Part shown: in pieces, positions 1-6,794 of the stretch
How the letters are laid out: each line of letters begins with the position of its first letter
Position numbering within the stretch: the stretch's first letter is position 1
Assembly (NCBI GenBank): GCA_946482325.1
Contig: CAMLRA010000123.1
Coordinates: 1-12,671 of the forward strand
From: an uncultured Chromatiaceae bacterium
GTDB lineage: Bacteria; Pseudomonadota; Gammaproteobacteria; Enterobacterales; Alteromonadaceae
Direction of reading: 5' to 3'
DNA length: 12,671 bases
Position numbers and translations under genes: made by a program
The notes under the pieces: model-generated
Databases searched by the model: none
Told to the model about the DNA's origin: nothing
Seen by the model: the letters and a program-made list of their open reading frames with translations, nothing else

Positions 1-5
1 AGTCG

Positions 6-962
6 ATGATGCTGAATTATTTAGAGTTTGAGCAACCGATTGCGGAACTTGAAGCAAAAATAGAAGAACTGCGCAAAGTCAGCCGTAACGGTGAGTTTGA
101 CCTGGGCCTCGAAGAGGAGGTCAACAAGCTCAAAGAAAAAAGTCTGACGCTGACCAAAAAGATTTTTGCTGAGTTAGGTCCATGGCAGGTTGCCCAGTTA
201 GCCCGCCATCCGTTGCGTCCTTATACGCTGGACTATATCAAACATATTTTTACTGATTTTGACGAGCTGGCCGGAGACCGCGCTTTTGCCAACGACCCGG
301 CGATTGTCTGTGGTACCGCCCGCTTAGGCGATCGTCCGGTGATGGTCATTGGCCATCAGAAAGGCCGCGACACCGCCGAAAAAATCAAACGTAATTTCGG
401 TATGCCAAAACCAGAGGGTTACCGCAAAGCGCTGCGCATGTACGAGATGGCGGAACGCTTTAACATGCCGATCATCACCTTTATTGATACGCCGGGCGCA
501 TACCCAGGCATCGGTGCGGAAGAGCGCGGTCAGAGTGAAGCTATTGCCCGCAACCTCAAGGTGATGGCGGGCCTCAAAGTGCCGGTGCTCTGTACCGTCA
601 TTGGTGAAGGCGGTTCTGGTGGTGCTTTGGCCATTGGCGTCGGCGACCAGGTTAACATGCTGCAATACAGTACCTATTCGGTGATTTCGCCGGAAGGTTG
701 TGCGTCCATTCTGTGGAAAAGCGCGGAAAAAGCGCCGCTGGCTGCAGAAGCAATGGGCGTGACAGCGCCACGCATCAAAGAGCTGGGCCTGATTGATGAA
801 ATCATCAATGAACCTTTAGGCGGCGCGCATCGTTCACACGAGCAAATTGCCCAAGGCGTGAAAGCTGCGCTGGTACGCGACTTAGCCAAGCTGGACAAGC
901 TCTCAGTGGCCGAACTGCTGGACCGGCGTTATAAGCGCCTGATGTCTTTCGGTTATTGCTGA
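6..962 (+). CDS. accA: Acetyl-CoA carboxylase carboxyltransferase subunit alpha
   Basis: AccA pairs with AccD to form the carboxyltransferase of acetyl-CoA carboxylase, which moves the carboxyl group from biotin-BCCP to acetyl-CoA to make malonyl-CoA, the first committed step of fatty acid synthesis in the cytosol. The 318 residues match the usual length (E. coli about 319). The N-terminus [19 protein letters not shown] closely resembles E. coli MSLNFLDFEQ, which supports the ATG at 6 over the adjacent ATG at 9. Crotonase-fold signatures are visible: DTPGAYPG near residues 161-168, the oxyanion-type loop [11 protein letters not shown] at 200-210, and [10 protein letters not shown] at 228-237. 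The ribosome binding site would lie beyond the left edge and cannot be seen. In relatives dnaE usually precedes accA, so this gene is probably not first in its transcript. An intrinsic terminator follows at once. Confidence 0.98.
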   Translation: MMLNYLEFEQPIAELEAKIEELRKVSRNGEFDLGLEEEVNKLKEKSLTLTKKIFAELGPWQVAQLARHPLRPYTLDYIKHIFTDFDELAGDRAFANDPAIVCGTARLGDRPVMVIGHQKGRDTAEKIKRNFGMPKPEGYRKALRMYEMAERFNMPIITFIDTPGAYPGIGAEERGQSEAIARNLKVMAGLKVPVLCTVIGEGGSGGALAIGVGDQVNMLQYSTYSVISPEGCASILWKSAEKAPLAAEAMGVTAPRIKELGLIDEIINEPLGGAHRSHEQIAQGVKAALVRDLAKLDKLSVAELLDRRYKRLMSFGYC

Positions 963-975
963 TAAAGCTGAAAGG

Positions 976-1000
976 AAAGCCGCCGTCAGGCGGCTTTTTT
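976..1000 (+). terminator. Intrinsic terminator after accA
   Basis: A perfect 6-bp GC stem, GCCGCC (979-984) and GGCGGC (989-994), closes a GTCA loop. It is flanked by AAA on the left and a run of six T (995-1000) on the right. It starts 13 nt after the accA stop and ends 6 nt before the tilS ATG. It should end most accA transcripts and so limit read-through into tilS. Confidence 0.85.
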
Positions 1001-1006
1001 ATCGCA

Positions 1007-2374
1007 ATGCCACTGAGCCCAGAACTTCACTCCGCATATCCACTGCAGCAGCGGCTGCAGCAGGCCGTGCTGACTGCATTGAATGCCGTTGCAAAACCTC
1101 GGTTGCTGCTGGCCTTGAGTGGCGGGCTGGATTCGATGGTGTTGTTGCATCTGCTGGCCGGACTGCGCGAGAGTGCCGGCTTTGCATTAAAAGCGGCTTA
1201 TGTGCATCACGGCTTGCAGGCGCAAGCGGATGAATGGGCGGCTTTTTGTCAGGCGCAGACGGCGGCATTGCAGGTCGATTTTCAGCTTTGCCACGTCAAT
1301 CTCACAGATCCAGAGCGCAATATCGAACAACAAGCGCGCACTTTACGGTATCAGGCGTTGGCGGCTTTGCTGGATGCCGACACCGCACTGCTAACCGCAC
1401 ATCATGCCGACGATCAGCTGGAAACCATCTTACTGGCACTGAAACGCGGCAGCGGGTTGCAGGGGCTCAGTAGTATCGCCGCGCAAAAGCATTTTGCCGG
1501 TACTGTGTTACTGCGGCCATTATTGGCTTTTAGCCGCGCTGAGCTTGAGCAGTATGCTGTTGACATGCAGCTGTCGTATGTCACAGATCCGAGTAATCAG
1601 GACGACAGCTTTGATCGCAATTTCCTGCGCCAACATGTATTGCCGCTGCTGCAGCAACGGTTTCCGGCGATCAGCCAGACTACTGCACGCAGTTGCCAGC
1701 TCTTGCAGCAAAGCCTTGACTATCAGCAGCAACAGCTTGCACTTGCATTGCCCGCAGTGCTGCGACAACAACAACTGGACTTAGCGCAACTGGCACAGCG
1801 GCAGAATCCGCAACGGGATTTATTACTGCGTTGTTATTTCAGCCGCTACGATTTAGCGCCCTCTGCCCAGCAACTTCGCGAGTTTGTGCAGGTGTTCCTG
1901 GAATCTGCGCCAGATGCACAGCCAATACTGCAATGGGGCGACTGGCAATTACGTCGTTTTAATGGCTTGTTGTATCTGTTGGATACCAATGCACAATTGG
2001 CGTTAAACGCGGCGCCTGTTGCCGGTATCAGGCTACAACCGGAGCAACAGCAGCAGTGGCAGCATTGGCAGTTTTACTGGAGTGAAAGCGCACAGGCGCC
2101 TGGTGCTGATTGGCACAGTCTGCCGCTTGCATGTGCGATGACCGCGCAGCTGGACCTGCGCACCGGACAGCTTAATCAGCGTTTCAAACCTGCTGGCAGT
2201 GCGCACAGCAAGGCGTTAAAAGACTGGTGTAAGCAATGGGAAGTGCCGCCCTGGCGACGTGGCTCCATGCCGTTTATCATCGCCGGACAGCAAAAACAGA
2301 TAGTCGCAGTGCCGGGGGTTGCCAGTCACTGCAGTGCAGCCGAAGCGCTAAGCTGGTTGCACAGTAAACACTAA
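1007..2374 (+). CDS. tilS: tRNA(Ile)-lysidine synthetase
   Basis: TilS uses ATP and lysine to convert C34 of the CAU-anticodon tRNA-Ile to lysidine, switching it from Met to Ile decoding; it is normally essential. The 455-residue product shows the full architecture. The PP-loop ATPase has SGGLDS at residues 38-43, VHHGL at 66-70 and TAHHADDQLET at 130-140; RPLL at 170-173 and RNFLRQHVLP at 204-213 follow. After this come a Gln-rich middle substrate-binding region (about 220-320) and a TilS C-terminal domain with RFKPAGSAHSKALKDWC from 392. The frame stays open back to a TTG at 956, but that stretch translates the accA terminator (KPPSGGFF), so the ATG at 1007 is preferred. No Shine-Dalgarno sequence precedes it because the T-tract of the terminator occupies that place. 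It converges on the diguanylate cyclase gene with a 6-bp gap. Confidence 0.96.
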   Translation: MPLSPELHSAYPLQQRLQQAVLTALNAVAKPRLLLALSGGLDSMVLLHLLAGLRESAGFALKAAYVHHGLQAQADEWAAFCQAQTAALQVDFQLCHVNLTDPERNIEQQARTLRYQALAALLDADTALLTAHHADDQLETILLALKRGSGLQGLSSIAAQKHFAGTVLLRPLLAFSRAELEQYAVDMQLSYVTDPSNQDDSFDRNFLRQHVLPLLQQRFPAISQTTARSCQLLQQSLDYQQQQLALALPAVLRQQQLDLAQLAQRQNPQRDLLLRCYFSRYDLAPSAQQLREFVQVFLESAPDAQPILQWGDWQLRRFNGLLYLLDTNAQLALNAAPVAGIRLQPEQQQQWQHWQFYWSESAQAPGADWHSLPLACAMTAQLDLRTGQLNQRFKPAGSAHSKALKDWCKQWEVPPWRRGSMPFIIAGQQKQIVAVPGVASHCSAAEALSWLHSKH

Positions 2375-2380
2375 TTATCC

Positions 2381-3319
2381 TCAGCCGTTCATCACATCGG
2401 CAACAGGTGCATGTTGTTCTGACGCGGTGCGGACCACATTTTTACCGTTTTGTTTGGCCTCATACAAGGCCGCGTCGGCGCGGTTAAAAATCGCTTTGGC
2501 CGATTCGTCGTGAAGATGCGACGCCAAACCTGCACTGGCTGACACACCAAATTTCACACAAACATGATGCTGGCCGATGGCTTTCACCAGCCGATGCGCA
2601 ACCAGCTCGGCGCTTTGTGCATCTTCAGCCGTTAACAGCACGGCGAATTCGTCACCACCAAAACGGAACAGATTATCACTGGCTCGCAGCGTGCTGCGCA
2701 TGGCATCAGCGACGGCCAATAACACGTCGTCACCGGCATGGTGGCCAAAGTTGTCATTGACTTGTTTAAAGTTATCCAAATCCAGCAGGATCAAGACCAA
2801 TGGCTGCTGTTTACGCTCGGTCAGCTGTAAGGCTTTATGAATAGCGTCGTCAAAAAACCGACGGTTGCCAAGACCAGTTAAGGTATCGCGCAGCGCCAGC
2901 TGTTGCAGGCGGGTGACGATCAGCGCGTTACGTAATGGAAATAACCATTGTTGTTCCAGCTCCAGCAACTTGCGCTGTTGCATCGGGGTGACCGGATGTT
3001 CACTTTGATACACCAGTTCAGCCAGGCATTGCTCATTCAGCACCAGCATACTGCGGTACTCATGTGCACCGTTGTAAGACCCTGCGGCCTTGTATTCACC
3101 AACAGCTGTCAGGAGCGTCAGTGCCGTCACCGGCAATATTTTGCCAACAGCCATCGAAAACATCTGCAGCTGCTGAGGGAGCTCAAGTGTGGTCTGCAAT
3201 TGTTCCGGCAACGCCGCGCCCAGCTTGCTGGTCGCGCCGGACCAGAGCGGAGTACTGGTAATACCGGCATAGCTGGGTACATGCTGTAATGACATATCGG
3301 AAAAGCTGAAAAGTTCCAT
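2381..3319 (-). CDS. Soluble GGDEF diguanylate cyclase
   Basis: It should condense two GTP to cyclic di-GMP, a second messenger for biofilm, motility and related switches. The C-terminal GGDEF domain (about residues 140-300 of 312) looks intact. It has RDTLTGLGNRRFF (144-156), DLDNFKQVND (180-189), the active-site motif GGDEF (221-225), an RxxD product-inhibition site RASD (212-215) five residues before it, and ADAALYEAKQNGKN (281-294). The first 140 residues carry no membrane segment and no sensor fold I can name; they are probably a cytosolic input or dimerisation domain. The start ATG is preceded by GGGAG at good spacing. It stands 139 bp from the patatin-like gene on the same strand and converges on tilS. 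Activity is inferred from the motifs; the signal sensed is unknown. Confidence 0.93.
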   Translation of the reverse strand: MELFSFSDMSLQHVPSYAGITSTPLWSGATSKLGAALPEQLQTTLELPQQLQMFSMAVGKILPVTALTLLTAVGEYKAAGSYNGAHEYRSMLVLNEQCLAELVYQSEHPVTPMQQRKLLELEQQWLFPLRNALIVTRLQQLALRDTLTGLGNRRFFDDAIHKALQLTERKQQPLVLILLDLDNFKQVNDNFGHHAGDDVLLAVADAMRSTLRASDNLFRFGGDEFAVLLTAEDAQSAELVAHRLVKAIGQHHVCVKFGVSASAGLASHLHDESAKAIFNRADAALYEAKQNGKNVVRTASEQHAPVADVMNG

Positions 3320-3324
3320 CAGCG

Positions 3325-3330
3325 ACTCCC
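3325..3330 (-). promoter_or_regulatory. Ribosome binding site of the diguanylate cyclase gene
   Basis: On the - strand GGGAGT lies about 5-9 nt upstream of the ATG at 3319. It supports that start over the downstream in-frame ATG at residue 9. Confidence 0.7.
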
Positions 3331-3435
3331 TGAAGCGAATGATAATTCAGCAAAGCAGGTTTTGTGCCATAGAGTGTAAGTTATTGTAATACTGCAAATA
3401 ATGCTTTTTGGTTGCGGGAGTGAGCTCGGCTTATA

Positions 3436-3451
3436 CGGCAGCTTGCTGCCG
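3436..3451. repeat. Short inverted repeat, possible weak terminator of the patatin-like gene
   Basis: CGGCAGC (3436-3442) and GCTGCCG (3445-3451) form a perfect inverted repeat around TT, which can fold as a 6-bp stem with a CTTG tetraloop. It lies 8 nt beyond the stop of the - strand patatin-like gene. Neither strand has a T-run after it, so it is a weak terminator or processing hairpin at best. The remaining intergenic DNA up to 3320 shows no convincing promoter. Confidence 0.4.
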
Positions 3452-3458
3452 CTTCTGA

Positions 3459-4598
3459 CTATTCTTTGGCGCTCAGAAACGCCATCAAGGGATCGATTTG
3501 CGCCATCGCATCCTGATAACCCAATTCAATCAACCGTTTGGTAAAGCTTTTTTCAAAGAGCAGATAACTGGCCAGGCTGGAATCCGAATGTTGTTTGATG
3601 CCAATGGTGCGCAACAGCGAACGGATGGCCATCGGCAGCGCCAAAAAGTGTTCGCTGGCCAGCGCGTTAAAATTGATGGATGGATTGATCAGGTAGCTGT
3701 GCACCGGTTTTAGTTCAGAGCTGATTTGATGTTGCTGTAAGGTCTCCAGTGTTTTGTTGACGCGCTGCATCCGTTCTAAATCGGCATTGAGCGTGTCGGA
3801 AAAGATACTATCAAGCAGATGGCCAGCGATAGTCGACAGATTGGGGTGATGTGGCATTTGCTGCAGATGTTCACGGCGTCGCGGTTGTTCCAGACCAACG
3901 ATTAAAATCCGGTCAGCGCCCAAATGAATCGGGGCGCTGAGCGGTGCCAGCTGATTGACGGAGCCATCGCCAAAATACTGCTGATTGATCCGTACTGATG
4001 GCATCACCAGTGGTATGGCGGCAGATGCCATTAAATGATGGATACCTAATAAAGTCCTTTGACCGCAGCGGCGTGCACGCTGCCATTCCTGCGCCTCGCG
4101 ACTCTGGAAAAAAGTGATGGAATCACCGCTGTTGTAACAACTAGCGGTTACTGAAACGCTGTCGAGATAGCCGCCCATGATATTGCGGTCAAGCCGTTTT
4201 AAATCCAGCATTTCGTTCAGCAGATGCTTCAGCGGTTTGCTGTCGAGCATCGACACCGGTTTATGATTGGCGTAGTCAGCCTGAAAGGCACTCAAAAAAC
4301 CCCGGATCAAATGCCAGGTGGCGCGGACGTAGTCGGAGTAATACACCTGGCCGGTATGAAAGTTTTTCCACACCCATTCCAGTTTTTTCACGCCGAGCTG
4401 AAAACAACTGGCATAGCAGGCAATGGCAGTGCCGTTTATGGCTCCGGCGGAAGTGCCGCAAACAATCTGAAAGGGGATCCGGCTGTTGCGCGGATATTGC
4501 TGGGCAATGGCCTTCAGCACACCAACCTGATAAGCGGCACGGGCGCCGCCGCCGGTTAATAAAATCGCGGTTTTTGTCGATTTTGTTTTATCTGTCAT
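3459..4598 (-). CDS. Patatin-like phospholipase family protein
   Basis: This is a predicted serine acyl hydrolase acting on phospholipid or another acyl ester by a Ser-Asp dyad. The patatin domain fills roughly residues 8-235 of 379. It has the glycine-rich oxyanion loop GGGAR (16-20), the nucleophile elbow GTSAG with Ser50 (48-52), ASAAIP (191-196) and the catalytic-Asp motif at Asp211, here DGS rather than the common DGG or DGA. The C-terminal 140 residues are a helical extension of unknown role. No signal peptide or membrane segment is evident, so it is probably cytosolic or peripheral to the membrane. No clear Shine-Dalgarno is seen before the ATG. It is transcribed divergently from the DUF3014-acyltransferase pair across 186 bp. 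The substrate cannot be told from sequence; RssA/YchK-type proteins are the nearest named relatives I can suggest. Confidence 0.92.
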   Translation of the reverse strand: MTDKTKSTKTAILLTGGGARAAYQVGVLKAIAQQYPRNSRIPFQIVCGTSAGAINGTAIACYASCFQLGVKKLEWVWKNFHTGQVYYSDYVRATWHLIRGFLSAFQADYANHKPVSMLDSKPLKHLLNEMLDLKRLDRNIMGGYLDSVSVTASCYNSGDSITFFQSREAQEWQRARRCGQRTLLGIHHLMASAAIPLVMPSVRINQQYFGDGSVNQLAPLSAPIHLGADRILIVGLEQPRRREHLQQMPHHPNLSTIAGHLLDSIFSDTLNADLERMQRVNKTLETLQQHQISSELKPVHSYLINPSINFNALASEHFLALPMAIRSLLRTIGIKQHSDSSLASYLLFEKSFTKRLIELGYQDAMAQIDPLMAFLSAKE

Positions 4599-4658
4599 AG
4601 AGATAACAACATACGTCTGAATTGCCTAACTATTAACGATTGATTGATATCTTGCAAT

Positions 4659-4671
4659 GCCCGGAACGGGC
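4659..4671. repeat. Small GC inverted repeat in the divergent intergenic region
   Basis: GCCCG and CGGGC flank GAA, in the 186-bp region between the patatin-like and DUF3014 genes. The stem is only 5 bp and neither side has a T-run. Its role is unknown; chance is possible. Confidence 0.3.
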
Positions 4672-4695
4672 CACGACACAACATCAGCTGAAAAA

Positions 4696-4711
4696 ATTGA
4701 AACTTTTCAAT
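4696..4711. promoter_or_regulatory. 16-bp palindrome, possible operator
   Basis: ATTGAAACTTTTCAAT is a perfect inverted repeat with 7-bp arms (ATTGAAA and TTTCAAT) around CT. It is in the divergent intergenic region, 74 bp before the DUF3014 start and 98 bp from the patatin-like start. Its place suits a dimeric regulator binding site, and TTGAAA could also be a -35 element for the + strand genes, but no good -10 follows at 17 nt. No regulator is identified. Confidence 0.35.
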
Positions 4712-4767
4712 ACGTCAGCGCACTAAAAACGGCAAGTCTGCGGTAAAGTAAACCAGATCCGACCAAG

Positions 4768-4773
4768 AAGGAG
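4768..4773 (+). promoter_or_regulatory. Ribosome binding site of the DUF3014 gene
   Basis: AAGGAG lies 11 nt before the ATG at 4785, somewhat longer spacing than optimal. It is the strongest Shine-Dalgarno sequence seen in the window and supports this start. Confidence 0.7.
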
Positions 4774-4784
4774 TCGCCCGCACT

Positions 4785-5645
4785 ATGTCTAAACAAGCTT
4801 CATCCAGCCCAAGTGGCTGGATTGCACCTCTCATCGTTTTAGTGATTATCGCCGCAGCAGCATGGTATTTGTTAAAACCAACGCCCCCTGCATCTACCCC
4901 CATAGAACCTGGTCCTACTGCCCCGGTTGCTGTTGAGACTAAAACTGTAGAGCCAGCTGACAAACTGATTCCGCCACCAACCGGGGATGACAAGCTGGCC
5001 GAAGCGGCCGATGATGCCGGAGTTGATGTCGGTGCTGAGACTGAAGTCGCTGCAGCAGCGCCGCTGCCGCCGCTGGACCAGTCTGATGACATGGTGCGGA
5101 CGGCATTCTTCGGTTTGAATTGGAAGCCTGGATTGTCAGCGCTGTTTTTAAATGAAGAAATGATCCGTCGTTTTGTGGTGCAGGTCGACAATATTGCGCA
5201 GGGCCGGCTGATTGCAGAGCAGTCTTTGTTTAAAGGGCTCAGCAAAGATTTCGCCGCCAAACCGAAGGGGCAGGGCTATCAGCTGGATAAGGCGAACTAT
5301 CAGCGTTATCAGCCATATCTGGATTTACTGGAAAGCGTACCGCCACAGCAGGTCGCTGCTTTGTATAAACAGTTTTATCCGCTGTTGCAGGCGGCATTTC
5401 TGGAACTCGGTTATCCGGATCAGCAGTTCGATGATCGGCTGCAACAGGCTATCAAGGTGCTGTTAAGTGCCCCTGAAATCACTGACGAGCCTGATCTGAC
5501 TCTTTCTTCTGTGCATTATTCTTTTGCCGATGCTGAGACTGAACAGTTGGGGCTGGCGCAAAAACAAATGGTGCGGTTAGGTCTGGCCAATCAGCAACGG
5601 CTGAAACTGTTGTTAGTGCAGTATCAGGCTGTGCTGAAGCGGTGA
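4785..5645 (+). CDS. Membrane-anchored DUF3014 domain protein
   Basis: The function of this family is not known. The 286 residues begin with a short polar N-terminus, then one hydrophobic segment (about 12-30, GWIAPLIVLVIIAAAAWYLL) without a clear cleavage site. A Pro/Ala/Glu-rich linker of about 60 residues follows, then a globular domain from about residue 95 to the end. That domain matches what I recall of DUF3014: PLPPLDQSDDMVRTAFFGL, RRFVVQVDNIAQGRL, YQRYQPYLDLLE, LYKQFYPLLQAAFLELGYPDQ and a closing VHYSFADAETEQLG. I infer a single-pass inner-membrane protein with its globular part probably in the periplasm. Its stop overlaps the GTG start of the acyltransferase by 4 nt, so the two are probably made together and may act on the same envelope process. 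Confidence 0.88.
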   Translation: MSKQASSSPSGWIAPLIVLVIIAAAAWYLLKPTPPASTPIEPGPTAPVAVETKTVEPADKLIPPPTGDDKLAEAADDAGVDVGAETEVAAAAPLPPLDQSDDMVRTAFFGLNWKPGLSALFLNEEMIRRFVVQVDNIAQGRLIAEQSLFKGLSKDFAAKPKGQGYQLDKANYQRYQPYLDLLESVPPQQVAALYKQFYPLLQAAFLELGYPDQQFDDRLQQAIKVLLSAPEITDEPDLTLSSVHYSFADAETEQLGLAQKQMVRLGLANQQRLKLLLVQYQAVLKR

Positions 5646-6232
5646 GGGCGTCTATTCCTGAATTACCCGCGGTGTTACCACGCCATGGTAGTCGCCGCGC
5701 CCAGCGGCTTGGTTGCTGGGTTTTGTTGCGTCTTGGCTGGCAAATCCGCGGTGAGTTGCCAGCTCAGCCGAAGCTGGTTGCCGCGGTGGCGCCGCATACG
5801 TCGAACTGGGATTTTATTGTTGCTTTTGCTGCCAGTCTGGCTTTGGGATTAAAGATTTCATTTCTGGGCAAGCACAGTATTTTTGTCTGGCCCATGCGCA
5901 ATTTTCTGCTGCGTTTTGGTGGTATTCCGGTGGAGCGCAGTCAACGTCACGGCATAGTGCCGCAACTGGTCGCAACTTTTAACCGGGAGCCGAATTTGTT
6001 ACTCGGTATCGCGCCGGAAGGTACCCGCAAAAAAGTCACACAGTGGAAATCAGGCTTCTGGCAAATCGCTAAGCAGGCAAATGTACCCATCCAGTTGATT
6101 GGACTCGATTTTGCCAGCAAATCGATAGTATTTGGACCTTTACTGCTGCCAGGTGAGAGTTTCGAAGCGGATTACCCGTTGATGCGCGCCTTTTTTGCGC
6201 AGATGCAACCGCGGTTCCCGGAAAATTTTTGA
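5642..6232 (+). CDS. PlsC-type lysophospholipid/glycerol acyltransferase
   Basis: It is a predicted acyltransferase moving a fatty acyl chain from a thioester donor to a lysophospholipid or similar acceptor at the inner membrane. It has the HX4D catalytic motif HTSNWD (residues 52-57), GGIPVER (93-99, acceptor binding) and APEGTR (124-129). At 196 residues it is shorter than the main PlsC and belongs to the short branch that opens with VAPHTSNWDF. The start is GTG overlapping the TGA of the DUF3014 gene (GTGA). No ATG lies before residue 85, so the GTG start is needed to keep the HX4D motif. Only a weak GAAG-like ribosome site is seen, so translation is probably coupled to the upstream gene. 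It is unlikely to be the main LPA acyltransferase; the substrate is unknown. Confidence 0.92.
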   Translation: MRASIPELPAVLPRHGSRRAQRLGCWVLLRLGWQIRGELPAQPKLVAAVAPHTSNWDFIVAFAASLALGLKISFLGKHSIFVWPMRNFLLRFGGIPVERSQRHGIVPQLVATFNREPNLLLGIAPEGTRKKVTQWKSGFWQIAKQANVPIQLIGLDFASKSIVFGPLLLPGESFEADYPLMRAFFAQMQPRFPENF

Positions 6233-6312
6233 CAGATGTCCGGTTATATATTGTTGGTTGCGCAACTTTTGTTCGCTGGTAGAGCTTTTTCATGCAGCCG
6301 GCTGATTTTCGG

Positions 6313-6341
6313 TTGCAGGGCATGACGCTTTTGCGCATAAT
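6313..6341 (+). promoter_or_regulatory. Predicted sigma70 promoter for 4.5S RNA
   Basis: TTGCAG (6313-6318) and CATAAT (6336-6341) are separated by exactly 17 nt. The -10 is 5/6 to consensus and the -35 is 3/6. The discriminator GCCGCC right after the -10 is GC-rich, as in stringently controlled stable-RNA promoters. The start would be near 6348, giving a leader of about 33 nt before the mature 4.5S 5' end. The assignment rests on motif and position only. Confidence 0.55.
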
Positions 6342-6354
6342 GCCGCCGCACTCA

Positions 6355-6374
6355 TTGTTGACGCTCGTCAACAA
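6355..6374. repeat. Perfect 20-bp inverted repeat in the 4.5S RNA leader
   Basis: TTGTTGACG (6355-6363) and CGTCAACAA (6366-6374) are perfect reverse complements around CT. The repeat sits between the predicted promoter start and the mature 5' end of ffs, ending 6 nt before it. In RNA it would form a stable hairpin in the leader that RNase P removes; in DNA it could be an operator. No T-run follows, so it is not a normal terminator of the upstream acyltransferase gene. Confidence 0.6.
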
Positions 6375-6380
6375 CACTAT

Positions 6381-6494
6381 GGTGGCCTTATTGGTCCTCC
6401 CGCAATAGTAGTTCGTGAACCCGGTCAGGTCCGGAAGGAAGCAGCCGCAGCGAATGATCTATGTGCCGGGATGTGGCTGGTAAGGCTACCACCC
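6381..6494 (+). ncRNA. ffs: 4.5S RNA, bacterial signal recognition particle RNA
   Basis: This is the RNA scaffold of the signal recognition particle, which binds Ffh and guides nascent inner-membrane proteins to FtsY. The Ffh-binding hairpin is nearly identical to that of E. coli: GTCAGGTCCGGAAGGAAGCA from 6424, with the GGAA tetraloop, and the returning strand GTGCCGGGATGTGGCTGG at 6463-6480. The ends pair as GGTGG (6381-6385) with CCACC, and CCTTA with TAAGG, closing a single long hairpin. The 114-nt length equals that of E. coli 4.5S RNA. The exact 5' and 3' ends are set by this pairing and by analogy. No U-run terminator is seen just downstream. The gene stands alone between the acyltransferase and the convergent ybaM-like gene. 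Confidence 0.96.
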
Positions 6495-6558
6495 AAATCG
6501 CTAGAATCCCCTGAACCCCTTGGAATACCTAGCCTGAATCGTCGGCTCACGTAAACTT

Positions 6559-6577
6559 GTATCACGTTTAGTATCAC
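6559..6577. repeat. Direct repeat GTATCAC x2
   Basis: GTATCAC occurs at 6559-6565 and 6571-6577, a 12-bp period, in the gap between ffs and the ybaM-like stop (6495-6617). A third partial match on the - strand (ACGTGA) lies close by. The rest of this gap holds no gene or clear terminator. The repeat could be a protein binding site or chance. Confidence 0.25.
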
Positions 6578-6617
6578 AAGCCTGTGTAGAGTTAACTTCT
6601 TGAAGTGCTGTGCTGGC

Positions 6618-6794
6618 TTATTGCTGAGCTTGTTGCTGCATTTGTAGTTTACGCTGGAAATCTCTGGTCACTATTGGTAATGCTGCCAGCACAACAGCCG
6701 GATCAAGCTGGTGTTGTTCCAGCAGCATAATCAGGTCGACCGCCAGTTTGACGGCCGGCGGCGCCTGATCTAGTGGTGGGGTTGTGACACTCAT
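6618..6794 (-). CDS. ybaM: YbaM-like DUF2496 small protein
   Basis: This 58-residue protein is [19 protein letters not shown] followed by [20 protein letters not shown] and [19 protein letters not shown]. It lines up with E. coli YbaM (53 residues; [40 protein letters not shown] as I recall it) through nearly its whole length: a short Pro-rich start, then the [12 protein letters not shown] helix and the VLxALxIVxRDFxxKL helix. The function of the family is unknown; it looks soluble and helical. Its ATG overlaps the TGA of the upstream ComFB-family gene (ATGA), so translation is probably coupled; no strong Shine-Dalgarno is present. In E. coli ybaM lies beside priC; here priC is about 2.5 kb away in another operon. 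Confidence 0.9.
   Translation of the reverse strand: [58 protein letters not shown]

Noticed and set aside
956..1006. Upstream TTG start of tilS
   Set aside because: The added residues are the translated accA terminator and the TTG lies inside the accA end. It is kept only as an alternative in the findings.
4715..5260. 181-residue open frame on the - strand, Ser/Ala rich
   Set aside because: It lies antisense to the DUF3014 gene, which has a strong ribosome site and family similarity. Its composition is that of a shadow of a Pro/Ala linker.
6295..6304. Palindrome CAGCCGGCTG followed by ATTTT, as a terminator of the acyltransferase gene
   Set aside because: It has no loop, so the usable stem is only about 3 bp, and the T-run is short.
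6069..6377. 102-residue open frame on the - strand before ffs
   Set aside because: It overlaps the acyltransferase gene and the ffs promoter region, with no recognisable domain and no ribosome site.
6595..6606. ACTTC-TT-GAAGT as a terminator after the ybaM-like gene
   Set aside because: The stem is 5 bp, AT-rich and with a 2-nt loop, and no T-run follows on the - strand.
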